DNA of 20,420 nucleotides from Burkholderiales bacterium UBA1834. GTDB taxonomy: Bacteria; Pseudomonadota; Gammaproteobacteria; Burkholderiales; Burkholderiaceae_C. Under the pieces are notes generated by a model. That model saw nothing but the letters and a program-made list of their open reading frames with translations. It ran no database searches and had not been told where the DNA came from. The stretch lies in the NCBI GenBank assembly GCA_002339015.1, contig DDJC01000117.1:51913-72332 (forward strand), given 5' to 3'. Shown here piece by piece: positions 1-7,842 of this stretch. Made by a program: the position numbers and the translations under genes. Position 1 is the first letter of the stretch. Each line of letters begins with the position of its first letter.

Positions 1-1
1 G

Positions 2-1585
2 CGCGACGGCAACCAGGCCCTGTTCGAGCCCATGGACGCCGAACGCAAGCTGCGCATGTTCCAGACGCTGGTGGGCATCGGCCTCAAGCAGATCGAGGTG
101 GCCTTTCCTTCGGCTTCGCAGACGGATTTCGACTTCGTGCGACGCCTGATCGAAGAAAAGCTGATCCCCGACGACGTCACCATCGAGGTGCTGACGCAGG
201 CCCGTGAAGACCTGATCCGCCGCACCTTCGAATCGCTGCGTGGCGCGCCGCGCGCCATCGTGCACCTGTACAGCGCCACGGCGCCGGCCTGGCGGCGCAT
301 CGTCTTCAACCTCGAACAAGCCGAGGTCAAGGCCATGGCCGTGCGCGCCACCACCTTGATGCGCCAGCTGGCCGATGCGCAACCCGACACCGACTGGACC
401 TTCGAGTACAGCCCCGAGACCTTCATGGCCACCGAGCTGTCCTTCGCCCGCGAGGTGTGCGATGCGGTGGTGGATGCCTGGGGCGGCACCGCTGAGAAAC
501 CCGTGATCATCAATCTGCCGACCACGGTGGAGGTGTCGACGCCCAATGTGTTCGCCGACCAGATCGAGTGGATGCACCGCCACCTCACGCGCCGCGACGC
601 CATCATCCTGAGCGTGCACCCGCACAATGACCGGGGCACGGCCGTGGCCGCCGCCGAGCTGGCCATCATGGCCGGCGCCCAGCGCGTGGAAGGCTGCCTG
701 TTCGGCAATGGCGAGCGCACCGGCAACGTCGATCTCGTGACGCTGGCCTTGAACCTCTACACGCAGGGCGTGCACCCCGGGCTGGATTTCTCCAGCATCA
801 ACGAAATCGCGCGCGTGGCCGAGGACTGCACGCAACTGCCCGTGCATCCGCGCCACCCCTACGCGGGCGATCTGGTGTTCACCGCCTTTTCGGGCTCGCA
901 CCAGGACGCGATCAAGAAGGGCTTCGCGGCGCAGGATCCCGACGGCGTCTGGGAAGTGCCCTACCTGCCCATTGACCCGGCGGACCTGGGGCGCAGCTAC
1001 GACTCGGTGGTGCGCGTGAACAGCCAGTCCGGCAAGGGCGGCATCGCCTTTCTGCTGGAGAACCACCACGGCATCAGCATGCCGCGCCGCATGCAGGTGG
1101 AGTTCAGCGGCGTGGTGCAGCGCGAGACAGACGCCGAGGGCGGCGAGTTCACGGCCGACCGTTTGTGGTCGCTGTTCGAGCGCGAGTACCTCACATCGCC
1201 TGATGGCGCGGGGCAAGGCTGGGTGCTGCGCGGCCACCGCTGCGACGATGGCAGTGATGGCACGCACGTGGTGCTGGAGATGAGCCACGCCGGCAAGCCG
1301 GTGACACTGCGCGGCCAGGGCAATGGGCCGGTGTCTGCCGCGGTGGATGCGTTCAACAAGTCAGGCCTGCTGCACGGCGAGTTGCGCGTGGACGACTTCC
1401 ACGAGCATGCGCAGACGGCCGGCGCGCAGGCCACGGCACTCACCGTGATCGAGGTGGCCATCGGCAAGGCGCCGCCCACCTTCGGCGCGGGGCGTGACGT
1501 GCACATCGTGGCAGCCGCGATGCAGGCCATCGTGCAGGGCGTGAACCGGGTGGTACTGCGCGATGCGGTGAAGGCTGCAGCCTGA
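2..1585 (+). CDS. leuA: 2-isopropylmalate synthase, long form, 5' end cut by window edge
   Basis: Condenses acetyl-CoA with 2-oxoisovalerate to give 2-isopropylmalate, the first committed step of leucine biosynthesis, in the cytoplasm. The reading frame is open from base 2, and the first residues, RDGNQAL, are the family's N-terminal metal-site signature. The ATG at 32 is therefore internal, and only a short N-terminal piece is missing. 527 residues are visible. The TIM-barrel HMGL-like domain carries the divalent-metal motif HPHND at visible residues 206-210 and the following stretch FGNGERTGN. A C-terminal LeuA regulatory (leucine feedback) domain occupies roughly the last 120 residues. The overall length fits the long class of LeuA seen in yeast, actinobacteria and many betaproteobacteria. 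The gene ends in TGA directly against the stop of the convergent flavin reductase gene, with no bases between. Family assignment is secure; feedback inhibition by leucine is inferred from the domain. Confidence 0.95.
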   Translation, partial: RDGNQALFEPMDAERKLRMFQTLVGIGLKQIEVAFPSASQTDFDFVRRLIEEKLIPDDVTIEVLTQAREDLIRRTFESLRGAPRAIVHLYSATAPAWRRIVFNLEQAEVKAMAVRATTLMRQLADAQPDTDWTFEYSPETFMATELSFAREVCDAVVDAWGGTAEKPVIINLPTTVEVSTPNVFADQIEWMHRHLTRRDAIILSVHPHNDRGTAVAAAELAIMAGAQRVEGCLFGNGERTGNVDLVTLALNLYTQGVHPGLDFSSINEIARVAEDCTQLPVHPRHPYAGDLVFTAFSGSHQDAIKKGFAAQDPDGVWEVPYLPIDPADLGRSYDSVVRVNSQSGKGGIAFLLENHHGISMPRRMQVEFSGVVQRETDAEGGEFTADRLWSLFEREYLTSPDGAGQGWVLRGHRCDDGSDGTHVVLEMSHAGKPVTLRGQGNGPVSAAVDAFNKSGLLHGELRVDDFHEHAQTAGAQATALTVIEVAIGKAPPTFGAGRDVHIVAAAMQAIVQGVNRVVLRDAVKAAA

Positions 1586-1603
1586 TCAGCGCTGCGCCTG
1601 ATC
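1584..1603. terminator. Possible bidirectional hairpin over the convergent stops of leuA and the flavin reductase gene
   Basis: An inverted repeat, GATCAG / CTGATC with an 8-base GC-rich loop, overlaps both stop codons. A perfect 10-base palindrome, GGCTGCAGCC, lies just before it at 1573-1582. There is no T-tract on either strand, so this is not a classical intrinsic terminator. It is the only visible structure that could separate two convergent genes having no intergenic space. Confidence 0.25.
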
Positions 1604-2221
1604 CCAGCCCGCTGGCCGCCCCAGCCTGAAGTTGGTCTCGGCCCGTGTGCGGCCGTACCAGTCGCCGCCCATGCGCGAGACCAGGTCCAGCCGGGCCGGG
1701 TCCGCGCGGCCATCCTCGCCCAGCACGGCCTCGTCGATGTGCAGGGCCAGCACGCGGCCCAGGATGAGGTAGCAGCTGGGCTTGTCGGCCGGATAGGGCT
1801 GGCACTGCACGGCCACGCATTCCAGGCTGACGGGTGAAGCGGCCACGCGCGGGGGTTTCACCTTCGTGCTGGCAGCGGGCGCCACGCCGGCCTGGGCGAA
1901 CTCGCTCACGCCGTGCGGGTAGCTCACCGAGCACTGGTTCATCGCATCGACCAGCGCGAAGGGCACCAGGCTGATCGTGAACTCGTCCGTGGCCTGGATG
2001 TTGAGTACGGTGTCCTTCAGGCCGCCATCGCCCCGGTGCAGCGGGCTGATCATCACCGTGGGCGGATCGCCCGTGAGCACCTGGAAGAAGCTGAAAGGCG
2101 CCAGATTGCCTTGGCCTTCAGCCGACAGCGTGGACACCCAGGCGACCGGCCGGGGCGTGATGGTGGAGGCCAGCCATTGGTAAGCGCGGCCTGCGCTGGT
2201 CTGGTCCATGTCGATGATCAT
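1586..2221 (-). CDS. Flavin reductase-like (FMN-binding split barrel) protein
   Basis: 211 residues, the usual size for flavin reductase-like (DIM6/NTAB-type) proteins that bind FMN in a split beta-barrel and act as NAD(P)H:flavin reductases or related oxidoreductases. Residues 21-46 hold the family's recognisable stretch: ITPRPVAWVST, then a glycine-bearing turn, then NLAPFSFF, which in this family contacts the flavin. DPPTVMIS (52-59) and DTVLNI (70-75) follow as usual. I chose the ATG at 2219-2221 because the open frame upstream reads through the ferredoxin gene. A weak purine-rich GAAAGAAAA lies before it. It is the last gene of a four-gene minus-strand run, 29 bases after the ferredoxin stop. 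The neighbouring ferredoxin suggests an electron-transfer pair, but that is inference and the substrate is unknown. Confidence 0.85.
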   Translation of the reverse strand: MIIDMDQTSAGRAYQWLASTITPRPVAWVSTLSAEGQGNLAPFSFFQVLTGDPPTVMISPLHRGDGGLKDTVLNIQATDEFTISLVPFALVDAMNQCSVSYPHGVSEFAQAGVAPAASTKVKPPRVAASPVSLECVAVQCQPYPADKPSCYLILGRVLALHIDEAVLGEDGRADPARLDLVSRMGGDWYGRTRAETNFRLGRPAGWDQAQR

Positions 2222-2250
2222 GCGGAGTTTTCTTTCGGGATGATGCCCTG

Positions 2251-2568
2251 TCAAGCGGCGGGGTCGATCAGCGTGGCGTTGGGCGCGTCGAGCACCACGT
2301 CGGTGATCGGCCGGGCCACGCAGGGCAGGATGCAGCCCTCTTCCTTCTCGTCGGCGCTCAGGCCGGGCCATTCGATGCTGTAGCGCACCTGGCCGCTGCG
2401 CAGGTGGCACAGGCAGGCGCGGCAGGTGCCGTTGCGGCACGATCGGGCCAGGCGGATGCCGGCCTGCTGCGCCGCGGTGACCAGCGAGACGCCGGCTGGC
2501 ACGGAGAAGCGCCAACCGGTCGGCAGCACGATGGCCACGAACTCGGTGGGGGCAGTGTCGTCGGCCAT
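2251..2568 (-). CDS. Plant-type [2Fe-2S] ferredoxin
   Basis: A 105-residue soluble one-electron carrier. The cluster ligands are visible as C44-x4-C49-x2-C52 in SCRNGTCRAC, with the fourth ligand C83 in ILPCVARP, the spacing of plant/adrenodoxin-fold [2Fe-2S] ferredoxins (fer2 family). Two further cysteines (C54, C79) sit beside the ligands. The protein is a free-standing ferredoxin with no reductase domain attached. The ATG at 2566-2568 is preferred because a longer frame would overlap the end of the DUF1854 gene; the ribosome site is weak. It lies 49 bases after the DUF1854 stop and 29 bases before the flavin reductase start, all on one strand, so one transcript is likely. The partner is unknown; the adjacent flavin protein is the obvious candidate. 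Confidence 0.87.
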   Translation of the reverse strand: MADDTAPTEFVAIVLPTGWRFSVPAGVSLVTAAQQAGIRLARSCRNGTCRACLCHLRSGQVRYSIEWPGLSADEKEEGCILPCVARPITDVVLDAPNATLIDPAA

Positions 2569-2617
2569 GCCTGGACTGTTGGCGTGAGGTGGGCGGCGTG
2601 GTATGGCAGCAACCCGC

Positions 2618-3136
2618 TCAGAGGAAGCGGTCGAGCAGCTTGCGCGAATGCGCGTCCAGCGCGAAGCGGTCGCGCACCACGAAGGCCACGCCATGGCCGC
2701 TGGTGATCATCAGCGCGCCACGCTCGAGGCGGCGGATGTCGTCCTCGCTCTTGAGCACGAACGCCGTGCGGCCCCGGTCGGTGTCCACCGTCCAGACGCT
2801 GGGCGTGGCGAAGGTGGACACGCCCTCGATGCGCTGGACCACCGGGGTGAACTCGCGCACGGCCAGCTCTTCCTCGATCAGTTGGCGCTCGGGCGCGGCC
2901 AGGGCGCTCAGGCGCAACACCCAGGCCAGTTCGTGCCCGTCAGGACCGACCAGGGACACGCCCTCGTCCGGCGCGGCGATCGGAAAAGCCCGCACGGGCA
3001 CCACGCCCACGTGGGCCACGCCTTCGGCATCGGTCAGCACCAGGCGGCCCAGGGGGTTGCGGGACAGTCGCCAGGCCGGGCTGGCAGGCACGGCGCCACC
3101 GGCTGCCCCGCTGGAAGCCTTGTCGAATGCGCTCAT
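2618..3136 (-). CDS. DUF1854 family protein, partner of the adjacent ABC transporter
   Basis: 172 residues, no signal peptide and no membrane segment. The conserved DUF1854 core runs from about residue 22 to the end: GRLVLTDAEG (30-39), PVRAFPIAAPDEGVSLVG (47-64), LIEEELAVREFTPVV (86-100), and a C-terminal half that includes DDIRRLERGALMITSGHG (132-149). The biochemical role of DUF1854 is not established. The family recurs beside ABC transporters and cyanophycin synthetase genes, and as I recall some databases label it cyanophycin metabolism-associated. The start codon overlaps the stop of the ABC transporter by ATGA (3133-3136), the hallmark of translational coupling, so a stoichiometric or physical partnership with the transporter is likely. 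That inference is not proof of a complex. Confidence 0.9.
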   Translation of the reverse strand: MSAFDKASSGAAGGAVPASPAWRLSRNPLGRLVLTDAEGVAHVGVVPVRAFPIAAPDEGVSLVGPDGHELAWVLRLSALAAPERQLIEEELAVREFTPVVQRIEGVSTFATPSVWTVDTDRGRTAFVLKSEDDIRRLERGALMITSGHGVAFVVRDRFALDAHSRKLLDRFL

Positions 3137-5415
3137 ACGCCGTCTCCCTCGTCGTCATCGCTGTCGTCACCCAGCACGGCGGCAGCCTCCTGCTCCTTGC
3201 GAGCCTGGGCCTCGTACAGGCGCCAGTAAGCGCCCTGCCGGGCCATCAGCTCGTCGTGTGGGCCCACCTCGACCACCTGGCCACGGTCCATCACCACCAG
3301 GCGGTCGGCCTTGCGCAAGGTGGACAGGCGGTGGGCGATGGCAATGGTGGTGCGGCCCTGCACCAGATTGTCCAGCGCCTTCTGGATCTCCTTTTCAGTC
3401 TCGGTGTCCACCGACGAGGTGGCTTCATCGAGGATCAGGATGCGCGGGTCGATCAGCAGCGCGCGCGCGATCGAGATGCGCTGGCGCTCCCCCCCGGACA
3501 GGCCCTGCCCCCGCTCGCCCACCAGCGAGTCGTAGCCGTTGGGCAGACGCAGGATGAACTCGTGCGCGTGCGCGGCGCGGGCGGCGGCCACGATCTCCTC
3601 ACGGGTGGCGTCGGGCTTGCCGTAGGCGATGTTCTCGGCAATGGTGCCGAAGAACAGGAAGGGCTCCTGCAGCACCAGGCCGATGTGGCGGCGGAAATCG
3701 GCCACGGCCACGCGGCGGATGTCGACCCCGTCGACCTTGATGGCGCCCTCGCTCACGTCGTAGAAGCGGCAGATCAGGTTGACCAGCGTGCTCTTGCCCG
3801 AGCCGCTGTGGCCCACCAGGCCGATCATCTCGCCGGGGCGGATGTCCAGGCTCAGGTCTCGGATCACGGTGCGGCTGCCATAGCGAAAACCGATGCCGTC
3901 CATCTGGATGCCGCCCTGCACCGTGGGCAGTGCCACCGGGTTGACCGGGTCGGGCACATTGGAGACGTGGTCCAGGATGTCGAAGATGCGCTTGGCACCC
4001 GCCGCCGCCTTCTGCGTGACGGACACGATGCGGCTCATGGAATCGAGCCGGCCGTAGAAGCGCCCGATGTAGGCGATGAAGGCCGTGAGCACACCCACGG
4101 TGATCTGCTGGCGCGACACCAGCCAGATGCCAAAAGCCCAGACCACCAGCAGGCCCATCTCGGTCAGCAGCGCCACCGTGGGCGAGAACAGCGACCAGGT
4201 CTTGTTGAGCTTGTCGTTGAGCTCCAGGTTATGGACGTTGGCCTCCTTGAAGCGCTTCGATTCGCGGCTTTCCTGGGCGAAGGCCTTGACCACGCGGATG
4301 CCCGGGATGGTGTCGGCCAGCACGTTGGTGACCTGGCCCCAGACCCGGTCGATCTTTTCAAAGCCAGTGCGCAGGCGGTCGCGCACCAGGTGGATCATCC
4401 AGCCGATGAAGGGCAACGGCAGCAGGGTGACCAGCGCCAGCCAGGGGTTGATGGAGAACAGGATGACCGCGGTCATGCCGATCATCAGCACGTCGGTGGC
4501 GAAATCCAGCGCGTGCAGCGACAGGAAGACGCTGATGCGATCCGTCTCCGACCCGATGCGGGACATCAGATCCCCGGTGCGCTTGGTGCCGAAGTAGTCC
4601 AGCGACAGTTTCAGGAGGTGGTCGAAGGTGGCGGTACGCAGGTCGGCGCTGATGCGCTCGGACACCAGGGCCAGCAGGTAGGTGCGCGCCCAGTTCAGGC
4701 CCCAGGCCAGCACGGCGGAGCCGAACAGGCCGCTCAGCAGCCAGGTGACCAGCCAGGGGTCGATGGCCTGGCCGTTCTGGAAGGGGATCAGCACCTTGTC
4801 CATCAGCGGGATGGTCAGGTAGGGAGCGACCAGGGTGGCGCCGGTGGAGGCCAGGGTCAGCAGGAAGCCGGTGATCAGTTGGTTCTGGTAGGGCCTGGCG
4901 AAGCGCCACAGCCGCAGCAGCACCCAGGTGGAGGGCGGCGTCGTCAGTTCACGGGTGCAGGTGGGGCACTCCTCGCTGTCGGGCGGCAGCGGGGCGTGGC
5001 AGGTCGGGCACTGGGCCGTGTCGTCATCCTGGGGCTGCAGCTGGCCGGCCGTGGCCGCCTGGACGCGCTCGAACTGCTCCAACAACCGGTTGGCCTGCAC
5101 CTGGACGCCCAGCGTGAAATGCCACACCGCCAGGCGGGTTTCACTGTCGTGCAGTTCCAGACTTCCCACGCCGGCATGGTCTGACAGGCGCAACGCCAAA
5201 GACTTGTTCAGTGGCCATTCATGGTCTGAAAATACCAATCGTCGGCCGGTGAGCGTCAAAACACGTTTTGTGAAGCGAAGTTGCTCGTCGAGGTCAACCT
5301 CCAGCGTGGCCAGAACGTTCTCTTCGGGAGCAAGACCGGCGTTCGGGGCTTGCGCAGCCGGCCCGAAAGGGTCGACCGGCTTGCCGCGGGCATCGGCGCG
5401 AGGGTGTTGGTGCAT
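3133..5415 (-). CDS. Exporter-type ABC transporter (TM-NBD) with N-terminal soluble domain and zinc ribbon
   Basis: About 760 residues from the ATG at 5413-5415. Alternative starts at 5473-5475, 5491-5493 or the GTG at 5494-5496 exist, and none has a good ribosome site; residue numbers here count from that GTG. Residues 60-145 form a soluble, strand-rich domain. Two CPTC knuckles (163-166, 177-180) form a zinc-ribbon-like module. Six transmembrane helices follow (about 200-475), then a complete nucleotide-binding domain: Walker A GHSGSGKST (562-570), Q-loop Q610, signature LSGGE (666-670), Walker B ILILDEA (686-692), H-loop H722. The tail is acidic. As a half-transporter it should work as a homodimer. 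No substrate-binding protein is nearby, which fits an exporter fold. It is divergent from the cyanophycin synthetases and overlaps DUF1854 by ATGA. As I recall, close relatives are named for association with cyanophycin metabolism; the substrate is unknown. Confidence 0.9.
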   Translation of the reverse strand: MHQHPRADARGKPVDPFGPAAQAPNAGLAPEENVLATLEVDLDEQLRFTKRVLTLTGRRLVFSDHEWPLNKSLALRLSDHAGVGSLELHDSETRLAVWHFTLGVQVQANRLLEQFERVQAATAGQLQPQDDDTAQCPTCHAPLPPDSEECPTCTRELTTPPSTWVLLRLWRFARPYQNQLITGFLLTLASTGATLVAPYLTIPLMDKVLIPFQNGQAIDPWLVTWLLSGLFGSAVLAWGLNWARTYLLALVSERISADLRTATFDHLLKLSLDYFGTKRTGDLMSRIGSETDRISVFLSLHALDFATDVLMIGMTAVILFSINPWLALVTLLPLPFIGWMIHLVRDRLRTGFEKIDRVWGQVTNVLADTIPGIRVVKAFAQESRESKRFKEANVHNLELNDKLNKTWSLFSPTVALLTEMGLLVVWAFGIWLVSRQQITVGVLTAFIAYIGRFYGRLDSMSRIVSVTQKAAAGAKRIFDILDHVSNVPDPVNPVALPTVQGGIQMDGIGFRYGSRTVIRDLSLDIRPGEMIGLVGHSGSGKSTLVNLICRFYDVSEGAIKVDGVDIRRVAVADFRRHIGLVLQEPFLFFGTIAENIAYGKPDATREEIVAAARAAHAHEFILRLPNGYDSLVGERGQGLSGGERQRISIARALLIDPRILILDEATSSVDTETEKEIQKALDNLVQGRTTIAIAHRLSTLRKADRLVVMDRGQVVEVGPHDELMARQGAYWRLYEAQARKEQEAAAVLGDDSDDDEGDGV

Positions 5416-5557
5416 GGTGGTGTGGGTCGGACACGGCTGTGCAGGACAGCACGTTCCCTCATCGGGGACTGGCATTTTCGCCGATCGCGCCATCACAATC
5501 TCGGGTCGCCGAAAGGGCCCATCCCACCATAACGATCAGAACGCGACCCACGCCGAC

Positions 5558-5602
5558 ATGACGGCCCAACAACCGGACGCCCGCCCCCGCTGCCCTCCAT
5601 GA
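5558..5602 (+). other. Possible 14-codon leader ORF overlapping the cphA' start
   Basis: ATG at 5558 opens a 14-codon frame (MTAQQPDARPRCPP) whose TGA overlaps the ATG of the first cyanophycin synthetase as ATGA (5599-5602). That synthetase start has no Shine-Dalgarno sequence, only pyrimidine-rich CTGCCCTCC, so coupling from a leader is conceivable. The leader itself has no clear ribosome site either, so it may be chance. Confidence 0.2.
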
Positions 5603-7818
5603 GCACACCACACGAGATCAAGCTGCTGCGCATCAACTACCTGCGCGGCCCCAACATCTGGACCTACCGTCCGGTGCTTGAGGTCTGGCTGGACCTTGGC
5701 CGACTTGAAGAGTTCCCGTCCAACAAACTGCCCGGCCTGAACGAGCGCCTGACCCGCTGGCTACCCAACCTGGTCGAACACCATTGCGGCGTCGGCGAGC
5801 GCGGCGGCTTCCTGCAGCGCCTGGAAGAAGGCACCTGGGCCGGCCACATCCTGGAACACGTGGTCATCGAGCTGCTGAACCTGGCGGGCATGCCCACCGG
5901 GTTCGGCCAGACCCGCGAAACCAGCACCTCCGGCGTCTATCGCATGGTGTTCCGCGCGCGGGATGAACAGGTGGCCCGCAGCGCCCTGACCGAAGGCCAC
6001 GCCCTCTTGATGGCCGCCATCAATTTCAAGGAGGGCGACACGCCCTTCGACGTGGCCGCCGCCGTCACCCGCGTGCAGGGCCAGATCGATGACTGCTACC
6101 TGGGCCCCAGCACGGCCGCCATCGTCAATGCCGCCATCGACCGGGGCATCCCCCATCTGCGCCTGAACGAGGGCAACCTGGTCCAGCTGGGCCACGGCGC
6201 CGCCCAGCGCCGCATCTGGACGGCCGAGACCGACCTGACCAGCGCCATCGCCGAGGGCATCGCCCGCGACAAGGACCTGACCAAGACGCTGCTGCAATCC
6301 TGCGGCGTGCCGGTGCCCCAGGGCGAGATCGTCTCCACGGCCGAAGAAGCCTGGGAAGCCGCCGAGAACATCGGCCTGCCGGTGGTGGTCAAGCCGCTGG
6401 ACGGCAACCACGGTCGGGGCGTCTCTCTTGAACTGAGCACCCAGGCCGATGTGGAGGCTGCTTTCCACGTGGCGCAAAAAGAGGGCAGCGAGGTCATCGT
6501 CGAGCGCTTCGTGCCGGGTGACGAGCACCGCCTGCTGGTGGTGGGCGGCAAGGTGGTGGCCGCCACCCGTGGCGAAAGCCTGTGGATCACCGGTGACGGC
6601 CACCGCACCGTGGCCAGCCTGATCGACAGCCAGCTCAACAGCGACCCCCGCCGTGGCGAGGCCGAGGAGTTTCCGCTGGAGACCATCGTGCTGGCGCGCG
6701 AGCCCGCCATGCGCCTGCTGCTGCAGCGCCAGGGCCTGGATGCTGATTCGGTGCCCGCCGCCGGCCAGCGCGTGCTGATCCAGCGCAACGGCAACCTCAC
6801 CATCGACTGCACGGACGATGTCCACCCGGAGGTGGCCTACGCCGCCAGCCTGGCCGCCCGCGTGGTGGGCCTGGACATCGCCGGCATCGACCTGGTGGCC
6901 CAGGACATCGCCAAGCCCCTGCAGTTCCAGGGCGGCGCCATTGTGGAGGTGAACGCCGGCCCCGGCCTGCTGATGCACCTCAAGCCTGCGCTGGGCTTGC
7001 CACGCCCGGTGGGCCGCGCCATCGTCGACCACCTGTTCGACGAAGACGCCACCGGCCGCATCCCCATCGTGGGCATCGCCGGCTCACAGGGCACCAACAC
7101 CATCGCCCGCCTGGTGGCCTGGCTGCTGCACCTGAGCGGCCGCCACGTGGGCCTGGCCTGCCAGGACGGCCTGTTTCTGGGCAGCCGCCAGATCGACCAG
7201 CGCCCTGGTGCCCATTGGGCCGCCGGCCGGCGCCTCTTGATGAACCGAGAAGTGAACACCGTGGTGCTGGAGACCAGCCCCGCCGCCATCCTCGAGGACG
7301 GACTGGCCTACGACCGCTGCCTGGTCGGCATCGTGACCGACCTGCAGGACATCGCCGGCCTGGACCGCCACGACATCCACGAGACCGACCAGCTCTTCAA
7401 GGTGCTGCGCACCCAGGTGGACGTGGTCATGCCCGAGGGCGTGGCGGTGCTCAACGCCGACGACGCCCGCCTGGTGCAGATGGCCGAGCTGTGCGACGGC
7501 GACGTGATCTTCTACAGCCAGGATCCTTCCCTGCCCGCCATCGCGGACCACCGCGCCAATGGCGGTCGCGCCGTGCTGGCCCAGCACGGCCGCCTCGTGC
7601 TGGCAGAAGGTGCCGCCCAGATCCCCAGCGTCCCGCTGGACAGCCCCGCCGTCAAGCGCCTGTGCGAAGACTATGGCCCGCCGATGCTCATGGCCGCCAT
7701 TGCCGCTGCATGGGCCCTGGGTATCTCGCCCGAGCTGATCACCGCCGGCATCGAAACCTGCCTGACCGCGCCGGCACCGGCGCCCCAACCGCTGGGCACC
7801 ATCCATCAGGCCCGCTGA
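5599..7818 (+). CDS. cphA': Short cyanophycin synthetase paralogue with intact ATP-grasp half and degenerate, truncated Mur-ligase half
   Basis: 739 residues, against 858 for the tandem CphA. The N-terminal domain and the central ATP-grasp domain (which in CphA adds Asp to the backbone) look intact: DKDLTKTLL, the loop KPLDGNHGRGV (265-275), and the metal-site stretch EVNAGPG (450-456). The Mur-ligase-like half, which in CphA adds Arg, is degraded. The P-loop reads GSQGTNT (495-501) where CphA has GTNGKTT, so the essential lysine is Thr499. ETARGG has become ETSPAA (558-563). The protein ends before the C-terminal lid containing YGHNPDA. Cyanobacterial CphA2, which polymerises beta-Asp-Arg dipeptides, shows a similar loss, and Cupriavidus necator has a cphA'/cphA pair. 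Function here may be dipeptide polymerisation or support of CphA (inference). Cotranscribed with cphA, 24 bases upstream of it. No ribosome site is visible, but no other plausible start exists. Confidence 0.9.
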   Translation: MSTPHEIKLLRINYLRGPNIWTYRPVLEVWLDLGRLEEFPSNKLPGLNERLTRWLPNLVEHHCGVGERGGFLQRLEEGTWAGHILEHVVIELLNLAGMPTGFGQTRETSTSGVYRMVFRARDEQVARSALTEGHALLMAAINFKEGDTPFDVAAAVTRVQGQIDDCYLGPSTAAIVNAAIDRGIPHLRLNEGNLVQLGHGAAQRRIWTAETDLTSAIAEGIARDKDLTKTLLQSCGVPVPQGEIVSTAEEAWEAAENIGLPVVVKPLDGNHGRGVSLELSTQADVEAAFHVAQKEGSEVIVERFVPGDEHRLLVVGGKVVAATRGESLWITGDGHRTVASLIDSQLNSDPRRGEAEEFPLETIVLAREPAMRLLLQRQGLDADSVPAAGQRVLIQRNGNLTIDCTDDVHPEVAYAASLAARVVGLDIAGIDLVAQDIAKPLQFQGGAIVEVNAGPGLLMHLKPALGLPRPVGRAIVDHLFDEDATGRIPIVGIAGSQGTNTIARLVAWLLHLSGRHVGLACQDGLFLGSRQIDQRPGAHWAAGRRLLMNREVNTVVLETSPAAILEDGLAYDRCLVGIVTDLQDIAGLDRHDIHETDQLFKVLRTQVDVVMPEGVAVLNADDARLVQMAELCDGDVIFYSQDPSLPAIADHRANGGRAVLAQHGRLVLAEGAAQIPSVPLDSPAVKRLCEDYGPPMLMAAIAAAWALGISPELITAGIETCLTAPAPAPQPLGTIHQAR

Positions 7819-7842
7819 GCCCCAGAAAGACGACACGCCACC

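Noticed and set aside
32..34. ATG at 32 as the start of leuA
   Set aside because: The conserved RDGNQAL motif lies upstream in the same frame, so the gene begins before the window.
3127..5184. 685-codon open frame on the plus strand across the ABC transporter
   Set aside because: Antisense shadow, rich in Gln, His and Gly, opposite intact Walker and signature motifs.
5521..5533. CATAAC as a -10 box for cphA'
   Set aside because: No -35-like hexamer lies at a suitable distance, so it is too weak to list as a promoter.
5761..7032. 423-codon minus-strand frame opposite cphA'
   Set aside because: Shadow of the conserved ATP-grasp coding strand; no domain features.
7081..7101. Frameshift as the cause of the altered cphA' P-loop
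   Set aside because: The frame stays consistent with the family on both sides and neighbouring Mur motifs are also altered, so the change looks evolved rather than a sequencing slip.
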